In this document: positions 18,433 to 28,383 of the stretch, in pieces
How the letters are laid out: each line of letters opens with the position of its first letter
Position numbering within the stretch: position 1 is the first letter of the stretch
NCBI RefSeq assembly: GCF_001742285.1
Contig: NZ_MIEK01000056.1
Location: 62,001 to 126,000, forward strand
Length of the DNA stretch: 64,000 bases
Direction: 5' to 3'
Source: Enterococcus rivorum
GTDB taxonomy: Bacteria > Bacillota > Bacilli > Lactobacillales > Enterococcaceae
Notes under the pieces: model-generated
Told to the model about the DNA's origin: nothing
The model's input: the letters and a program-made list of their open reading frames with translations, nothing else
Database searches by the model: none
Program-made: the position numbers and the translations under genes

Positions 18433-18500
18433 AAAACAGTTATATGTTGGAAAATGTTCTATCCTCATAGGACGATTTTCTAATCATAGAACTGTTTTTT
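18433..18500 (+). terminator. Terminator after the YheO/DauR-like gene
   Basis: AAAACAGTT (18433-18441) pairs with AACTGTTTT (18490-18498) and runs into a T tract; an inner GAAAAT/ATTTTC stem shortens the loop. Confidence 0.65.
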
Positions 18501-18570
18501 ATCGTTAAATTCTTAAATATTTTCTAAAGCTATTTTCCATGCACTAATTATAGTAAGAAAGAGTAAAACC

Positions 18571-18601
18571 AATTAAAAAAATTTTTTAATTATGGTATGA
18601 T
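18571..18601 (+). promoter_or_regulatory. Probable murT promoter with AT palindrome
   Basis: TTAAAA (18573-18578) and TATGAT (18596-18601) are 17 bases apart. The -35 region lies in a perfect AT-only palindrome at 18571-18591. The -10 is good, the -35 weak. Confidence 0.4.
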
Positions 18602-18649
18602 AGGTTGAGTTAAAAAATAATGTCGTTTGATTAAATTGGAGGATAACTG

Positions 18650-20002
18650 ATGGGAATTAGAACTCAATTCGCAATCACCGCTGGGAAGTCATCCCAATGG
18701 ATTTTGCAAACTTTTTTTAAGGGCGGAAGTAGCTTCCCAGGTCAATTAGCCTTAAAGATTGATCCTAAAATTTTAGATACACTGGCCAAAGATTATGAGA
18801 TAGTCGTTGTTACTGGAACAAATGGAAAAACATTAACGACTGCTTTAACAGTAAATATTCTTCGTCAAGAATTTGATGAAGTCCTAACAAATCCAACTGG
18901 TGCTAATATGGAACAAGGAATCGTCTCAACTTTTTTAACAGCTAAAAGAAAAAAAGGGCAGAAAAAATTTGCTGTCTTAGAAATCGATGAAGCTAGTTTA
19001 AGCCGTGTGACAAAATACATTCAACCAAAATTATTTTTATTTACAAATATCTTCCGTGATCAAATGGATCGCTATGGTGAAATTTATACAACTTACCGCC
19101 TGATTGTTGACGGTGCTGCCGCTGCACCTGATGCACCAATTATTTGTAATGGTGACTCACCTATTTTTAATTCTATTGATACGAAAAACCCACGTAAATA
19201 TTACGGCTTCAACCATTTACCAGAAAAAGAGCAATTGGCTCACTACAATACGGACGGTGTTCTTTGTCCCAAGTGCCACCATATTTTACATTTCAAAATG
19301 ATTACTTATGCGAACTTAGGAGACTATTACTGTCCAAATTGTGGTTTCCATCGACCTGAATTAGATGTTCAATTGACTGAAATGGTTCATATGGATAATG
19401 TTTCAGCAGATTTTGTTATAGATAATGCAAAGTATGGCATTGCTGTAGGTGGAATGTACAACGTCTATAATGCTTTAGCAGCTACTGCAGTTGCAGAATA
19501 TTATCAAGTTGCTCCAGAAAAAATTAGAGCTGGACTAAGCTATGATGAAAAAGTTTTCGGACGTCAGGAAACCATCACAATCGAAGGAAAAGAATGTACT
19601 CTTGTTTTAGTGAAAAATCCAGTAGGACTGAATCAAGTAATTGACATGATGGCATTAGCTCCCTACCAATTCTCTTTAGTTTCACTATTAAATGCCAACT
19701 ATGCAGACGGTATTGATGTTAGCTGGATTTGGGATGGAGACTACGAACAATTTTCCGAAATGACTATTCCTAAAGTAATTGCGGGCGGTGACCGTCATCA
19801 AGATATGACTTTACGCTTAAAAGTAGCCGGAATCCCTGAAGAACGCTTAACAGAAATTCCTAACTTAGAAGATGTTATTACTGCTATTAAAAGCTTGCCA
19901 ACAGATAAAGTCTACATTTTAGCAACCTATACAGCTGTCTTGCAGCTCAGAAAATCATTAGCCTCACAGGGGTATATTGAAGGAGGGATGAATGGTGCCT
20001 AA
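18650..20002 (+). CDS. murT: MurT, Mur-ligase-like subunit of lipid II isoglutaminyl synthase
   Basis: 450 residues. The Mur ligase P-loop [14 protein letters not shown] lies near residue 54; a four-cysteine zinc ribbon CPKCHH...CPNCGFH lies near 207-227; the C-terminal DUF1727 region holds [10 protein letters not shown] and the [14 protein letters not shown] segment. With GatD it amidates the D-glutamate of lipid II to D-isoglutamine in the cytoplasm. RBS GGAGG precedes ATG. It overlaps gatD by 11 bases, a typical murT-gatD arrangement. Confidence 0.95.
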   Translation: MGIRTQFAITAGKSSQWILQTFFKGGSSFPGQLALKIDPKILDTLAKDYEIVVVTGTNGKTLTTALTVNILRQEFDEVLTNPTGANMEQGIVSTFLTAKRKKGQKKFAVLEIDEASLSRVTKYIQPKLFLFTNIFRDQMDRYGEIYTTYRLIVDGAAAAPDAPIICNGDSPIFNSIDTKNPRKYYGFNHLPEKEQLAHYNTDGVLCPKCHHILHFKMITYANLGDYYCPNCGFHRPELDVQLTEMVHMDNVSADFVIDNAKYGIAVGGMYNVYNALAATAVAEYYQVAPEKIRAGLSYDEKVFGRQETITIEGKECTLVLVKNPVGLNQVIDMMALAPYQFSLVSLLNANYADGIDVSWIWDGDYEQFSEMTIPKVIAGGDRHQDMTLRLKVAGIPEERLTEIPNLEDVITAIKSLPTDKVYILATYTAVLQLRKSLASQGYIEGGMNGA

Positions 20003-20678
20003 AGAACTAGTAGTTTGTCATTTATATGGAAATTTGCTAAACACATATGGAGATAATGGGAATCTTTTAATCCTTAAATATCTTTCTGAAAAAATGGGTG
20101 TAGCCTTTCGTTCCGAAATTGTTAGCATCTATGAACCTTTTGATCCACAAAAATATGATTTGGTGTTTGTTGGTGGTGGACAAGATTTTGAACAATTGAT
20201 TATTTCAGAAGATATTCAAACAAAAAAAGCAGAACTAACTGAATATATTGAGAACGATGGCGTTATGTTAGCGATTTGTGGTGGTTATCAGCTGTTGGGA
20301 CATTACTACATGGGTGCCAATGGAGAAAAAATTAGTGGTATTAGTGCTTTAGATCACTACACATTGAGTCAAGAAAGCAATCGCTATATTGGAGATATTG
20401 TCATTCATAACGAAGAATTTAATGAAACCTATTATGGCTTTGAAAACCATAACGGTCGAACCTTTTTAGGAAAAGGAGAACGCCCATTAGGAAAAGTTGT
20501 GCAAGGAAAAGGTAATAATGCAGAGGATGGTTCTGAGGGAGTTATTTACAAAAATGTCTTTGGTTCTTATTTCCATGGTCCAATTTTAGCTCGGAATGAA
20601 AACCTTGCTATTCGGCTGCTTAAAATAGCTTTAGAAAAAAAATATAACGAGCCTTTGGATACAAGTACTATCGAATAA
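19992..20678 (+). CDS. gatD: GatD, glutamine amidotransferase subunit of lipid II isoglutaminyl synthase
   Basis: 228 residues of the CobB/CobQ-like class I glutaminase type. The nucleophile cysteine is in [15 protein letters not shown] near residue 94, and the catalytic histidine in [12 protein letters not shown] near 194. It supplies ammonia from glutamine to MurT. The RBS AGGAGGGATGA lies inside the end of murT. A bidirectional terminator follows. Confidence 0.95.
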   Translation: MVPKELVVCHLYGNLLNTYGDNGNLLILKYLSEKMGVAFRSEIVSIYEPFDPQKYDLVFVGGGQDFEQLIISEDIQTKKAELTEYIENDGVMLAICGGYQLLGHYYMGANGEKISGISALDHYTLSQESNRYIGDIVIHNEEFNETYYGFENHNGRTFLGKGERPLGKVVQGKGNNAEDGSEGVIYKNVFGSYFHGPILARNENLAIRLLKIALEKKYNEPLDTSTIE

Positions 20679-20688
20679 ATAGTAAAAG

Positions 20689-20730
20689 AAAGCAGAAAAT
20701 GAGCCTTAAAACAGCCATTCTCTGCTTTTT
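20689..20730. terminator. Bidirectional terminator between gatD and manA
   Basis: AAAGCAGA and TCTGCTTT arms with an inner AATG/CATT pair, flanked by A and T runs, lie between two converging genes. Confidence 0.75.
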
Positions 20731-20738
20731 ATTTATGA

Positions 20739-21707
20739 TTAATTCCCTGGCTCAGAAGCAATAATCGTTAAATCGCCTTCCAATCGCCATTTTTGAATCT
20801 CACTAGGTAAGATAAAACTAGTTCCTTTGTTCAGTTCATAACTTGTTGTCTTCATTATATCTGAGTCTTCAATGATTAATTTTCCTACTCCATCAACGAC
20901 TGTCGCTAAAGTATAAGGTGCATTTTTTTTCACAGACAAAAGTCCTTTAACTTGCCACTCATAAACATTGAAAAACGGTGTTTTTAAATAAGTAATAATA
21001 CTTGATTGACCTTGATTTTGTTGCTGAATCGAAAGTTGAATATCAGCTGCTGGTACGGTTGTTACATCGATTGACTGCTGAATGTGTAACTCTCTTGCTT
21101 GACCATTATCATCTTTGCGATCATAATCATACACTCGGTAAGTTGTATCACTGCTTTGTTGGGTTTCTAAAATCATAATACCTTTACCAATTGCATGGAT
21201 TGTCCCACTCGGAACATAGAAAAAATCACCTTTTTTTACAGGAACTTTGGTCAATAAATCCTCCCAACGTCCTTCATGAATCATTTGTTCTAGCTCTTCT
21301 TTAGTTTTCGCATGGTGTCCATAAATAATTGTTGCTCCTGGCTCCGCATCAATAATATACCAACACTCTGTTTTACCTAGCTCTCCTTCATGTGCTAACC
21401 CATAAGCATCATCTGGATGGACCTGAACAGATAAATCGTCTTCAGCATCTAATATTTTTATCAATAATGGAAAAACGTCTCCTGTTGCCTGTCCAAAAAG
21501 TTCCCGATGGTTTGCCCAAAGTTCATCTAATTTTTTGCCTTTATATTCTCCATTTATAACCGTACTAACTCCATGAGGATGTGCGCTAATGGCCCAATCT
21601 TCTCCAATTTTATCACTTGGAAGATCAAAATTAAAGACAGTTTCTAATCGATTCCCACCCCATATTTTTTCTTGAAAAACAGGTTCTAAAAACAAAGGTT
21701 GTTGCAT
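20739..21707 (-). CDS. manA: Mannose-6-phosphate isomerase, class I
   Basis: 322 residues, the short firmicute form. Zinc-site regions are VQVHPDDAYG near residue 96 and GTIHAIGKGIMILETQQSSD near 172, quoted as GTIHAIGKG and LETQQSSD; KIWGGNRL is at the N-terminus. It interconverts mannose-6-phosphate and fructose-6-phosphate. RBS GGAGAGGAG precedes the ATG. It is a single-gene unit between converging gatD and a following serine hydrolase. Confidence 0.95.
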   Translation of the reverse strand: MQQPLFLEPVFQEKIWGGNRLETVFNFDLPSDKIGEDWAISAHPHGVSTVINGEYKGKKLDELWANHRELFGQATGDVFPLLIKILDAEDDLSVQVHPDDAYGLAHEGELGKTECWYIIDAEPGATIIYGHHAKTKEELEQMIHEGRWEDLLTKVPVKKGDFFYVPSGTIHAIGKGIMILETQQSSDTTYRVYDYDRKDDNGQARELHIQQSIDVTTVPAADIQLSIQQQNQGQSSIITYLKTPFFNVYEWQVKGLLSVKKNAPYTLATVVDGVGKLIIEDSDIMKTTSYELNKGTSFILPSEIQKWRLEGDLTIIASEPGN

Positions 21708-21757
21708 TGTCCAATCTCCTCTCCAACTCTATACGTTGCTATTATACCACTAATGAT

Positions 21758-22789
21758 TTACTCATTCATCTTCCAGCAAGCCTTTTCCTTTAAATATATT
21801 TCAAGAAGCTGATCTCTTTTTTGAATGTAGCTTTCCCTGTTATCTATTGGATGAACTCGATTCGATAAAAAAATAAAGGCTTCTTGTTCAAAAAGATCAA
21901 TAAAAATAAATGTACCCGTGTATCCAGTATGGAACAAGATTGGCTTCTTCGTTTTCAACTCATATTTAAAATCCCATCCTAGAGACCGTTTCAGCTCTTT
22001 AGTTGGCGTTTGATCTAATAATAATGAATAAATTGTTTCAGATTTTAAAAATGCCCGTCCATCAACGTTTCCAAAATTAAGATACATCTGCACAAATTTC
22101 TTCAAATCATTAATATTAGTAAATAAGCCAGCATTTCCAGCATGTTCAGCCAATATAAAAGCCTTAGGATCATGGGTCTCACCCCGAATCAATCCTCGTT
22201 GATTATGATTTTCAGTTGGAACAGTTAACGTTAGATTGGTTGGCAAAAAGCGACTATTATCCATCCCTAAAGGAAGTAATACTCTTTCGTAGAAAATCTC
22301 TATAACAGACTTATTTAATAACTCCTCTAACATAAAACCTAATAGAATCGTTCCAGCATCTGTATAAACAACTTTTTTACCAATTTCTTGACCAGATTTC
22401 AATCCATTATAAGCTTGTTGTAGCTCTTGTTTATTTAACAAATCTCTATTTTCTATATAAGTTTGAATATCCGCCGTATGTGTCAATAAATGGCGAATCG
22501 TAATCCTCTCGTCTCTAAATTTAGGATAATACTGACTTAAAGGAGCATCCAACTCAATTCGTTGCTCTCCGACAAGTTGTAAAACAACCGTTGTCGTACA
22601 AACGACTTTCGTTAATGATGCCACATCAAAAAGCATTGCTGAGGTTAATTTTTCTTTTGTAGGAACTACTTGGGCATTCCCTAAATAGAAATCCTCAGAA
22701 TCATCCTTATTGATAAATGAAAAACTGACCGATGGAAAAACGCCCTCGGATAAAAAAAGTTCAATCTGCTCTTTGGTTTTTTCGTACAT
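21758..22789 (-). CDS. Beta-lactamase-family serine hydrolase
   Basis: About 343 residues of the class C beta-lactamase/DD-peptidase fold. The SxxK motif is SLTK near residue 60, the second motif YTDAG near 140, and HTGYTG near 289 takes the KTG position. No signal peptide or membrane segment is visible, so it is likely cytoplasmic and perhaps an esterase or peptidase; resistance is not implied. The start at 22789 is preferred because GAGGA lies 8 bases before it, while the ATG at 22804 lacks an RBS. Confidence 0.85.
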   Translation of the reverse strand: MYEKTKEQIELFLSEGVFPSVSFSFINKDDSEDFYLGNAQVVPTKEKLTSAMLFDVASLTKVVCTTTVVLQLVGEQRIELDAPLSQYYPKFRDERITIRHLLTHTADIQTYIENRDLLNKQELQQAYNGLKSGQEIGKKVVYTDAGTILLGFMLEELLNKSVIEIFYERVLLPLGMDNSRFLPTNLTLTVPTENHNQRGLIRGETHDPKAFILAEHAGNAGLFTNINDLKKFVQMYLNFGNVDGRAFLKSETIYSLLLDQTPTKELKRSLGWDFKYELKTKKPILFHTGYTGTFIFIDLFEQEAFIFLSNRVHPIDNRESYIQKRDQLLEIYLKEKACWKMNE

Positions 22790-22831
22790 TCGCTCATTCC
22801 TCATTTGTTTTCTATTCTGACATTATACACA

Positions 22832-22876
22832 AAAATAGATTGAGACGGAAAAAATTTATATTTCCCATCTCAATCT
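22832..22876 (-). terminator. Terminator after the VOC-family gene
   Basis: On the minus strand AGATTGAGATGGG pairs with CCGTCTCAATCT around an AT-rich loop and is followed by ATTTTTG. Confidence 0.8.
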
Positions 22877-22879
22877 AGC

Positions 22880-23710
22880 CTATTTTCTAATAAACCACCA
22901 TTCAATTCCACTTGGATCAAAAATTGTTAATATTTTCATTTTTTTATCTATGAAAAAATCCATTTTCTTGTTTTCTAGATGTTTTTTTAGATTTATCATT
23001 GCTTCCTTATCCTCTAAATAGCTTATAAAAAAATCTACACCTAGTCGATCCTCAGCAGTCTCAACTGATTGATTAAATTTAGACTCCTGTAAATAAACAG
23101 ACAAATTAGCATTATCGATTGATAGCTGTCTTTGGTCTTCTCCTTCAACAGACATGCCGAGAATTTTTTGATAAAACAAACTCATTTCAGAAACACTTTC
23201 TACATTTAAATACAACTTACTAAACTTCACTTCTGGCGAAAGTATTTTATGATTAATTGTACTTTTTTTTAATAATTTTTGTTGATCCAGGACTCTTTCT
23301 TCGTCACACAAGACAAAACTACTTTTATGCAAAATTTCAATTTCATTTCCATCTGGATCTTCTAACAACAAACTTTGCTCATACTTATTTTCAGATGCTT
23401 TATTGATTGGATAATGAAAAGCTTCCAATCTTTTTAAAACACTTATAAATTCATCTTCAGTTGGAATCAGTAACGTAAACCGAGCAAGTTTTTTTTCTTC
23501 CGCCACTTCAACTACTTTGTACGAAACATCTTCTAAAATTAATAGTTGGCTTCCAATTTCCTTCGTACCAAAAATAGACAAATTATTTTCTTCATTTTTT
23601 AAAATAAAGCCGAGTATATTTTTATAGAATTTTATCATTGATTCGGCTTTCTTCATGCGTAACGCAATTGTCTCTAAAGTTACTTCTTTTGACATTTGAA
23701 ACACTTCCAT
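22880..23710 (-). CDS. Two-domain VOC (glyoxalase/extradiol dioxygenase) family protein
   Basis: 276 residues made of two similar halves of about 130 residues. In the first, IALRMKKAESMIKFYKNILG and LEDPDGNEIEI; in the second, LYLNVESVSEMSLFYQKILG and IFDPSGIEWW. The layout resembles CatE-type dioxygenases of firmicutes. Substrate is unknown. ATG 23710 follows GAGGGGG by 7 bases; the longer frame to 23770 adds an unlikely basic N-terminus. It is transcribed alone and ends in a strong terminator. Confidence 0.82.
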   Translation of the reverse strand: MEVFQMSKEVTLETIALRMKKAESMIKFYKNILGFILKNEENNLSIFGTKEIGSQLLILEDVSYKVVEVAEEKKLARFTLLIPTEDEFISVLKRLEAFHYPINKASENKYEQSLLLEDPDGNEIEILHKSSFVLCDEERVLDQQKLLKKSTINHKILSPEVKFSKLYLNVESVSEMSLFYQKILGMSVEGEDQRQLSIDNANLSVYLQESKFNQSVETAEDRLGVDFFISYLEDKEAMINLKKHLENKKMDFFIDKKMKILTIFDPSGIEWWFIRK

Positions 23711-24054
23711 TCGTCTTCCCCCTCGAATGTTTTCTTCCTTAATTCTATACATCTCTTTCTGTTTCGGCAAGTAAAATCACTTTTAATAACAAGTAATTTA
23801 ACTTGAAAAATCAATTTAATTTTTCTATCACTTAATTATCACTAATATATCCCTACGATACTTCTTATATTCATATTTATTTAAATTATATATATTAAAA
23901 GGTATTTTCTTTATAGAAATATTCAGTATTTTTTATACTAAAAAGGTAATTAGAGAATAAAAATAACTTGAGCCATTAAAGAATCATTTTCTTTAGATTG
24001 AAGCTTTTCAAAAAAAAACAGCCTAAACCATCGGTTTTAGACTGTTCTTTAGTA
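23711..24054 (-). other. Intergenic region upstream of the VOC gene
   Basis: A 344-base, very AT-rich gap. A perfect inverted repeat CAAGT-N6-ACTTG lies at 23790-23805, in a possible minus-strand promoter spacer (TTGATT, 17 bases, TGTTAT); it could be an operator. The rest holds a terminator at the 24011 side and nothing else I can identify. Confidence 0.4.
24011..24045 (-). terminator. Terminator after the ABC exporter operon
   Basis: On the minus strand CAGTCTAAAACC and GGTTTAGGCTG form a long stem followed by eight or more T residues. Confidence 0.85.
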
Positions 24055-25941
24055 TTAAGCTACTTCTTCAGAAAATTGGCTGTTATATAAATCAGCATAG
24101 AATCCATTTTTTGCCATTAGCTCGTCATGATTTCCTGTTTCTACAATTGAGCCATGGTTCATTACAATGATATTATCTGCATCCCGAATCGTTGAAAGTC
24201 GATGCGCGACAACAAAGCTTGTTCTTGCTTCTAGAAGCTTACTCATTGCACGTTGGATAAGGATTTCTGTTCGTGTATCAACACTTGATGTCGCTTCATC
24301 CAGAATCAATACATCTGGATTCGCAAGAAATGCTCTCGCAATAGTGATTAACTGACGCTGACCTTGAGAAATGTTACTTGCTTCTTCATTCAGTATCGTG
24401 TCATATCCTTGAGGTAATTTTCTAACAAAATCATCCACATGAGCGGCTTTTGCAGCTTCAAATACTTGTTCTCTTGTTGCTTGCTCATTTCCATAGAGGA
24501 TATTGTCGTAAATGGTTCCGGTAAACAGCCAAGTATCTTGTAAAACCATTGAGAAATTTGCACGAAGTTCATCTCTGCTTAAATCTCTCGTATCCGTTCC
24601 ATTGTATTTAATACTACCACCGCTAACATCGTAAAAGCGTTCTATCAAATTAATAAGCGTTGTTTTACCAGCTCCAGTAGGTCCAACGATTGCAACCATC
24701 TGTCCGGGTTTTACATCTAAGCTGAAATCAGTCATTAATAAATTATCTGGTGAATAACCAAATTGAACATTTTCAAAACGGACTTTATAGGGGCTATTTT
24801 CTTCTGCTGGAATCCCTGAAGGAGTATTTTGCATCTCTTGTTCATCCAACACTTCAAAGACACGTTCTGCCGATGCCACCGTAGATTGAATGGTGTTCAT
24901 TAAATTGGCAATTTGGGTAATTGGTTGAGAAAACTGGTTAGTATACTGTAAGAATGCTTGAACATCCCCCAGTGGAAGTTGTCCATTAGCGACTTTTATT
25001 CCCCCTAAAACAGCCACAAATACATACCCTAAGTTTTTGACAAAGTTCATTAATGGCATGATGATTGCTGAAATAAATTGAGCTTTCCAACCTGCTTCGT
25101 ATAACTTTTCATTTTCTTGTTCAAAAACTTCTTGATCTGCACCTTCATGGTTAAAGCTTTTAACCACCATATGTCCACCATAGGTTTCTTCTACTTGATT
25201 ATTCAGTAAGCCTAAACTTTTTTGCTGTCCAGAGAAAAACCTTTGTGATTTTGGTGCTACAATCATGACAACAATTAAGCTTAAAGGAACAGTAGCTAGA
25301 GCAATCAATGTCAACTGCCAACTAATTGTTAGCATCATCCAAAGAACCCCAACAAACGTCACTATACTAGTAATAAGTTGCGTTAAATTTTGTTGCAGTG
25401 TACTAGCAATATTATCCATATCGTTGATTGCACGAGACATAATATCACCGTTGTTGTGAGTATCATAATATGAAATAGGCACTTTATTCATTTTTTGTTC
25501 AAGTTCTTGACGCAATTTATAGACTGTTCTTTGTGAGACACGAGTCATGATAAATTGTTGTAAAAAGCTAAAAACAGCAGCAATCAAATACATTCCAATA
25601 ACGATTAGAATGATTCTACCTATCTTATCAAAATCTATGCCAAAATTATCGATTTTGGTACCAGCCGCCATTTTTTGTGCACCCATCATTACCTTTTGGA
25701 AAATTTCAGTCGTTGCTTCCCCTAAAATTTTGGGTGTTTGAATTTGAAATAAAACAGAAGCAATTGCAAGGATTAAAACAATCACGATTGCTATCATTCG
25801 GTTAGACATATATTTGAATAATCGTTTCACAGTTCCCCAAAAGTTTTTGGCTTTCGGCCCTTTCGCACCAATATTTCTTGAGGACCCGCCACCCATTGGA
25901 CCTCTTGGCGCTGAACTGGAAGTTGATCGTTTTTCACTCAT
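24055..25941 (-). CDS. ABC exporter half-transporter, canonical Walker B subunit
   Basis: 628 residues: a glycine/serine-rich N-terminal tail of about 35 residues, six membrane segments, then an ATPase domain. Walker A is GPTGAGKT; Walker B VLILDEAT keeps the catalytic glutamate; the switch histidine is present in VVAHRLST. The signature is ISQGQ rather than LSGGQ. These changes complement those in the partner, so one degenerate and one active ATP site are expected, as in EfrCD- or LmrCD-like multidrug exporters. It starts inside the partner's stop codon (ATGA). Confidence 0.9.
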   Translation of the reverse strand: MSEKRSTSSSAPRGPMGGGSSRNIGAKGPKAKNFWGTVKRLFKYMSNRMIAIVIVLILAIASVLFQIQTPKILGEATTEIFQKVMMGAQKMAAGTKIDNFGIDFDKIGRIILIVIGMYLIAAVFSFLQQFIMTRVSQRTVYKLRQELEQKMNKVPISYYDTHNNGDIMSRAINDMDNIASTLQQNLTQLITSIVTFVGVLWMMLTISWQLTLIALATVPLSLIVVMIVAPKSQRFFSGQQKSLGLLNNQVEETYGGHMVVKSFNHEGADQEVFEQENEKLYEAGWKAQFISAIIMPLMNFVKNLGYVFVAVLGGIKVANGQLPLGDVQAFLQYTNQFSQPITQIANLMNTIQSTVASAERVFEVLDEQEMQNTPSGIPAEENSPYKVRFENVQFGYSPDNLLMTDFSLDVKPGQMVAIVGPTGAGKTTLINLIERFYDVSGGSIKYNGTDTRDLSRDELRANFSMVLQDTWLFTGTIYDNILYGNEQATREQVFEAAKAAHVDDFVRKLPQGYDTILNEEASNISQGQRQLITIARAFLANPDVLILDEATSSVDTRTEILIQRAMSKLLEARTSFVVAHRLSTIRDADNIIVMNHGSIVETGNHDELMAKNGFYADLYNSQFSEEVA

Positions 25942-27665
25942 GCAAGTTCCTCCTCTCTCAGTTGAGAATGAACGATTTCTTGATACGTTTCATTCGTCTT
26001 AAGTAGTTCTTCGTGACTTCCTTTACCTACTAACTTCCCTTCATCCAAAACTAAAATGGTTGTCGCATCCATAACTGTACTAACACGTTGTGCTACTAAG
26101 ACAACAATAGAGTCTTTCATATCTGCATTCAACGCTTCTCGTAGTTTCGCATCAGTTTTGAAATCCAATGCCGAGAATGAGTCATCAAATATATAAACAT
26201 CGGCTTTTTTAGCCAGTGCTCTAGCAATCGCCAAACGTTGACGTTGACCACCTGAGAAGTTCCCGCCTCCTTGCTCAACACGACTGTCTAAGCCATCTTC
26301 CATCTTAGATACAAAATCTTTCGCTTGAGCAATTTCCAATGCTTTCCAAATTTCTTCATCCGTAGCATCAGGATGACCATACTTCATATTTTCCCTTATA
26401 GTTCCTGTAAATAGCATTGATTTTTGAGGCACAAAACCAAGGTTATCTCTTAACTCATGTTGCGTAACATCTTTTATATCGACGCCGTTTAAAGAAATCT
26501 TGCCAGACTCTATGTCATAGAATCTGGGAATTAGATTCACTAAACTCGTTTTTCCTGAACCTGTTCCACCTATAATTGCAACAATCTCGCCAGATTTCGC
26601 TGAAAAACTAATATTTTCTAAAGCTAGGTTTTCAGCTCCCTGATAGCGATAATTCACTTGATTGAATATTAGAGACGCATTTTTCCCTTCAAAAGGCAAT
26701 TTAACTGGATTTTTACTATCGATAATTTCTGTTTCTGTTTCCAATACTTCATTAATTCGATCTGCAGAAGCTTGTGCCCGAGGAACCATTACAAAAATCA
26801 TTGCCAACATCATAAAACTCATTAGAATCTGCATCGCATAGGTCATAAAGGCAATCAAATTCCCTACTTCCAGTTGCATCGTATTGATATATTGACCACC
26901 AAACCATGTAATTGCAACGTTCGTTCCACTCATAATTAAAGTCATCAAAGGAATCATCACAGCTACGATAGTATTCACTTTAATTGCCGTTTGAGTATAA
27001 TCCTTGTTCGCTTCATCAAAACGTTTTTCTTCATAATTTGTTTTATTAAACGCACGAATAACTCTAACTCCAGTTAATCCTTCACGGAAAACCAAGTTTA
27101 ATCGATCGGTTTTTTTCTGCATACTTTTGAATAATGGTACTGCGAAAAACATAATACCACCCACTAAAACAGCCATAATTGGTAAAACATAAATAAAGAT
27201 TTTTGTTAACTGCGGGTCTTTTGAGTATGCCATAAAACTTGCCCCGACTAATGTAATTGGTGCATTAATCATTAAACGTAAAAACATTTGTGTTACCATT
27301 TGAACTTGTGTAACATCATTTGTCGTTCTTGTAATTAAAGAAGCTGTTCCGAACTTATCGAATTCATTGTTAGAAAAATTCTCTACTTTATTATAAATTT
27401 CGGAACGCAATTTTTTTCCTAATTTTTGAGATTCTCTTGTTGCAAAAAAAGTGTTACCAAATGAAGCGATAATTCCTACTAAGGAGAATCCAATCATATA
27501 TATACCCGTTTGCCAAATGTAATCGATATTCCCTTTTGCTACGCCATTATTAATGATATTTGAAGTCAGAGTTGGCAAGTATAAATCTGCCGTTACTTGC
27601 ACCATCATAAACGCTATCGCTGCCAACCCAGATACAATTGACATCCGCTTAATTATTTTGATCAT
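25938..27665 (-). CDS. ABC exporter half-transporter, degenerate-site subunit
   Basis: 575 residues with six membrane segments and a C-terminal ATPase domain: Walker A GGTGSGKT, signature FSGGQ. Walker B reads VYIFDDSFSALD, so the catalytic glutamate is aspartate, and the switch histidine is glutamine (VAQRVST). Both changes mark the degenerate half of a heterodimeric exporter. Its ATG directly follows the stop codon of the TetR-type regulator gene, so all three genes are one operon. Substrate range is unknown; drug or lipid export is family inference. Confidence 0.9.
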   Translation of the reverse strand: MIKIIKRMSIVSGLAAIAFMMVQVTADLYLPTLTSNIINNGVAKGNIDYIWQTGIYMIGFSLVGIIASFGNTFFATRESQKLGKKLRSEIYNKVENFSNNEFDKFGTASLITRTTNDVTQVQMVTQMFLRLMINAPITLVGASFMAYSKDPQLTKIFIYVLPIMAVLVGGIMFFAVPLFKSMQKKTDRLNLVFREGLTGVRVIRAFNKTNYEEKRFDEANKDYTQTAIKVNTIVAVMIPLMTLIMSGTNVAITWFGGQYINTMQLEVGNLIAFMTYAMQILMSFMMLAMIFVMVPRAQASADRINEVLETETEIIDSKNPVKLPFEGKNASLIFNQVNYRYQGAENLALENISFSAKSGEIVAIIGGTGSGKTSLVNLIPRFYDIESGKISLNGVDIKDVTQHELRDNLGFVPQKSMLFTGTIRENMKYGHPDATDEEIWKALEIAQAKDFVSKMEDGLDSRVEQGGGNFSGGQRQRLAIARALAKKADVYIFDDSFSALDFKTDAKLREALNADMKDSIVVLVAQRVSTVMDATTILVLDEGKLVGKGSHEELLKTNETYQEIVHSQLREEELA

Positions 27666-28337
27666 TTATTCCCCTTCTTTCTGTTTATAAATCCCATATT
27701 TTAACCACTCTATCTTTAGTTGAAAATCCGCAATTGCTTGTGTTGTATCGTATGTAGGATCTTCTCCGATATGTTTATAGGCATTGGTTATTGTAGAAAT
27801 CACAATGCTCATCATAAGCTGCATAACCAGTCCTAATTCTCGAGTATCCTTAATTTTAAGCTTTTGATGATCTACAGACTCAAACAATTTTTGTCCCATT
27901 TCTTCTTTAGTTCTCGAATGTGAATGATGCTTTAAGTACTTTTCCTTTGAAAAAGAAGGGGTTACACGATCACTTGCTCGATAATCCATATTCATAAAAA
28001 GGTTCTTATAAAATGCGGCATTCGGTCCTTTCAAAATTTCCGATATCATTTTTGTAAAATAGCGATCAAATCCTTCAACTAAGTCACCCTCGGCAGCTTC
28101 GATTTCTTTCTCCAAGTCTCTTTTACTATCTCTTCGTAAATTATCAAAATAGTAAAAATATAAATCTTCTTTGTCTTCAAAATATTGGTAAAAGCTCCCT
28201 CTTGGAATCTCTGCTAACTTTACAATATTTGCTATTGAAGCTTCCCGTAATGAAGCTCTAGAGAATTCAGTTTTTGCTGCATCAAGTAGCCTTTGTTGTT
28301 TTTCTTTTGGTAAATGAAAGAACGTTTTCGTTGGCAT
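27666..28337 (-). CDS. TetR/AcrR-family regulator of the ABC exporter
   Basis: 223 residues. The N-terminal helix-turn-helix region ASIANIVKLAEIPRGSFYQYF (quoted in part: ASIANIVKLAEI, GSFYQYFEDKEDLY) is typical of TetR proteins. The start at 28337 follows AGGAGG by 7 bases; the longer frame to 28442 crosses the promoter. The C-terminal ligand domain gives no substrate hint. The gene heads the exporter operon, whose promoter carries two tandem palindromes, so autoregulation is likely. Confidence 0.88.
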   Translation of the reverse strand: MPTKTFFHLPKEKQQRLLDAAKTEFSRASLREASIANIVKLAEIPRGSFYQYFEDKEDLYFYYFDNLRRDSKRDLEKEIEAAEGDLVEGFDRYFTKMISEILKGPNAAFYKNLFMNMDYRASDRVTPSFSKEKYLKHHSHSRTKEEMGQKLFESVDHQKLKIKDTRELGLVMQLMMSIVISTITNAYKHIGEDPTYDTTQAIADFQLKIEWLKYGIYKQKEGE

Positions 28338-28355
28338 TAATATCCTCCTTCCTTG

Positions 28356-28383
28356 TGACAACCTGTCATATGACACAATGTCA
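28356..28383. promoter_or_regulatory. Tandem TetR-type operator
   Basis: Two perfect TGACA-N3-TGTCA palindromes (28356-28368 and 28371-28383) lie 15 bases apart, centre to centre, and their join forms a further palindrome TGTCATATGACA. They start at the -10 box edge and cover the likely transcription start. Confidence 0.8.

Noticed and set aside
21758-22789. Beta-lactam resistance gene
   Set aside because: No signal peptide and a non-standard KTG region; the fold alone does not imply resistance.
23711-24010. Small gene in the gap before the VOC gene
   Set aside because: Frames are short, AT-rich and lack ribosome binding sites.
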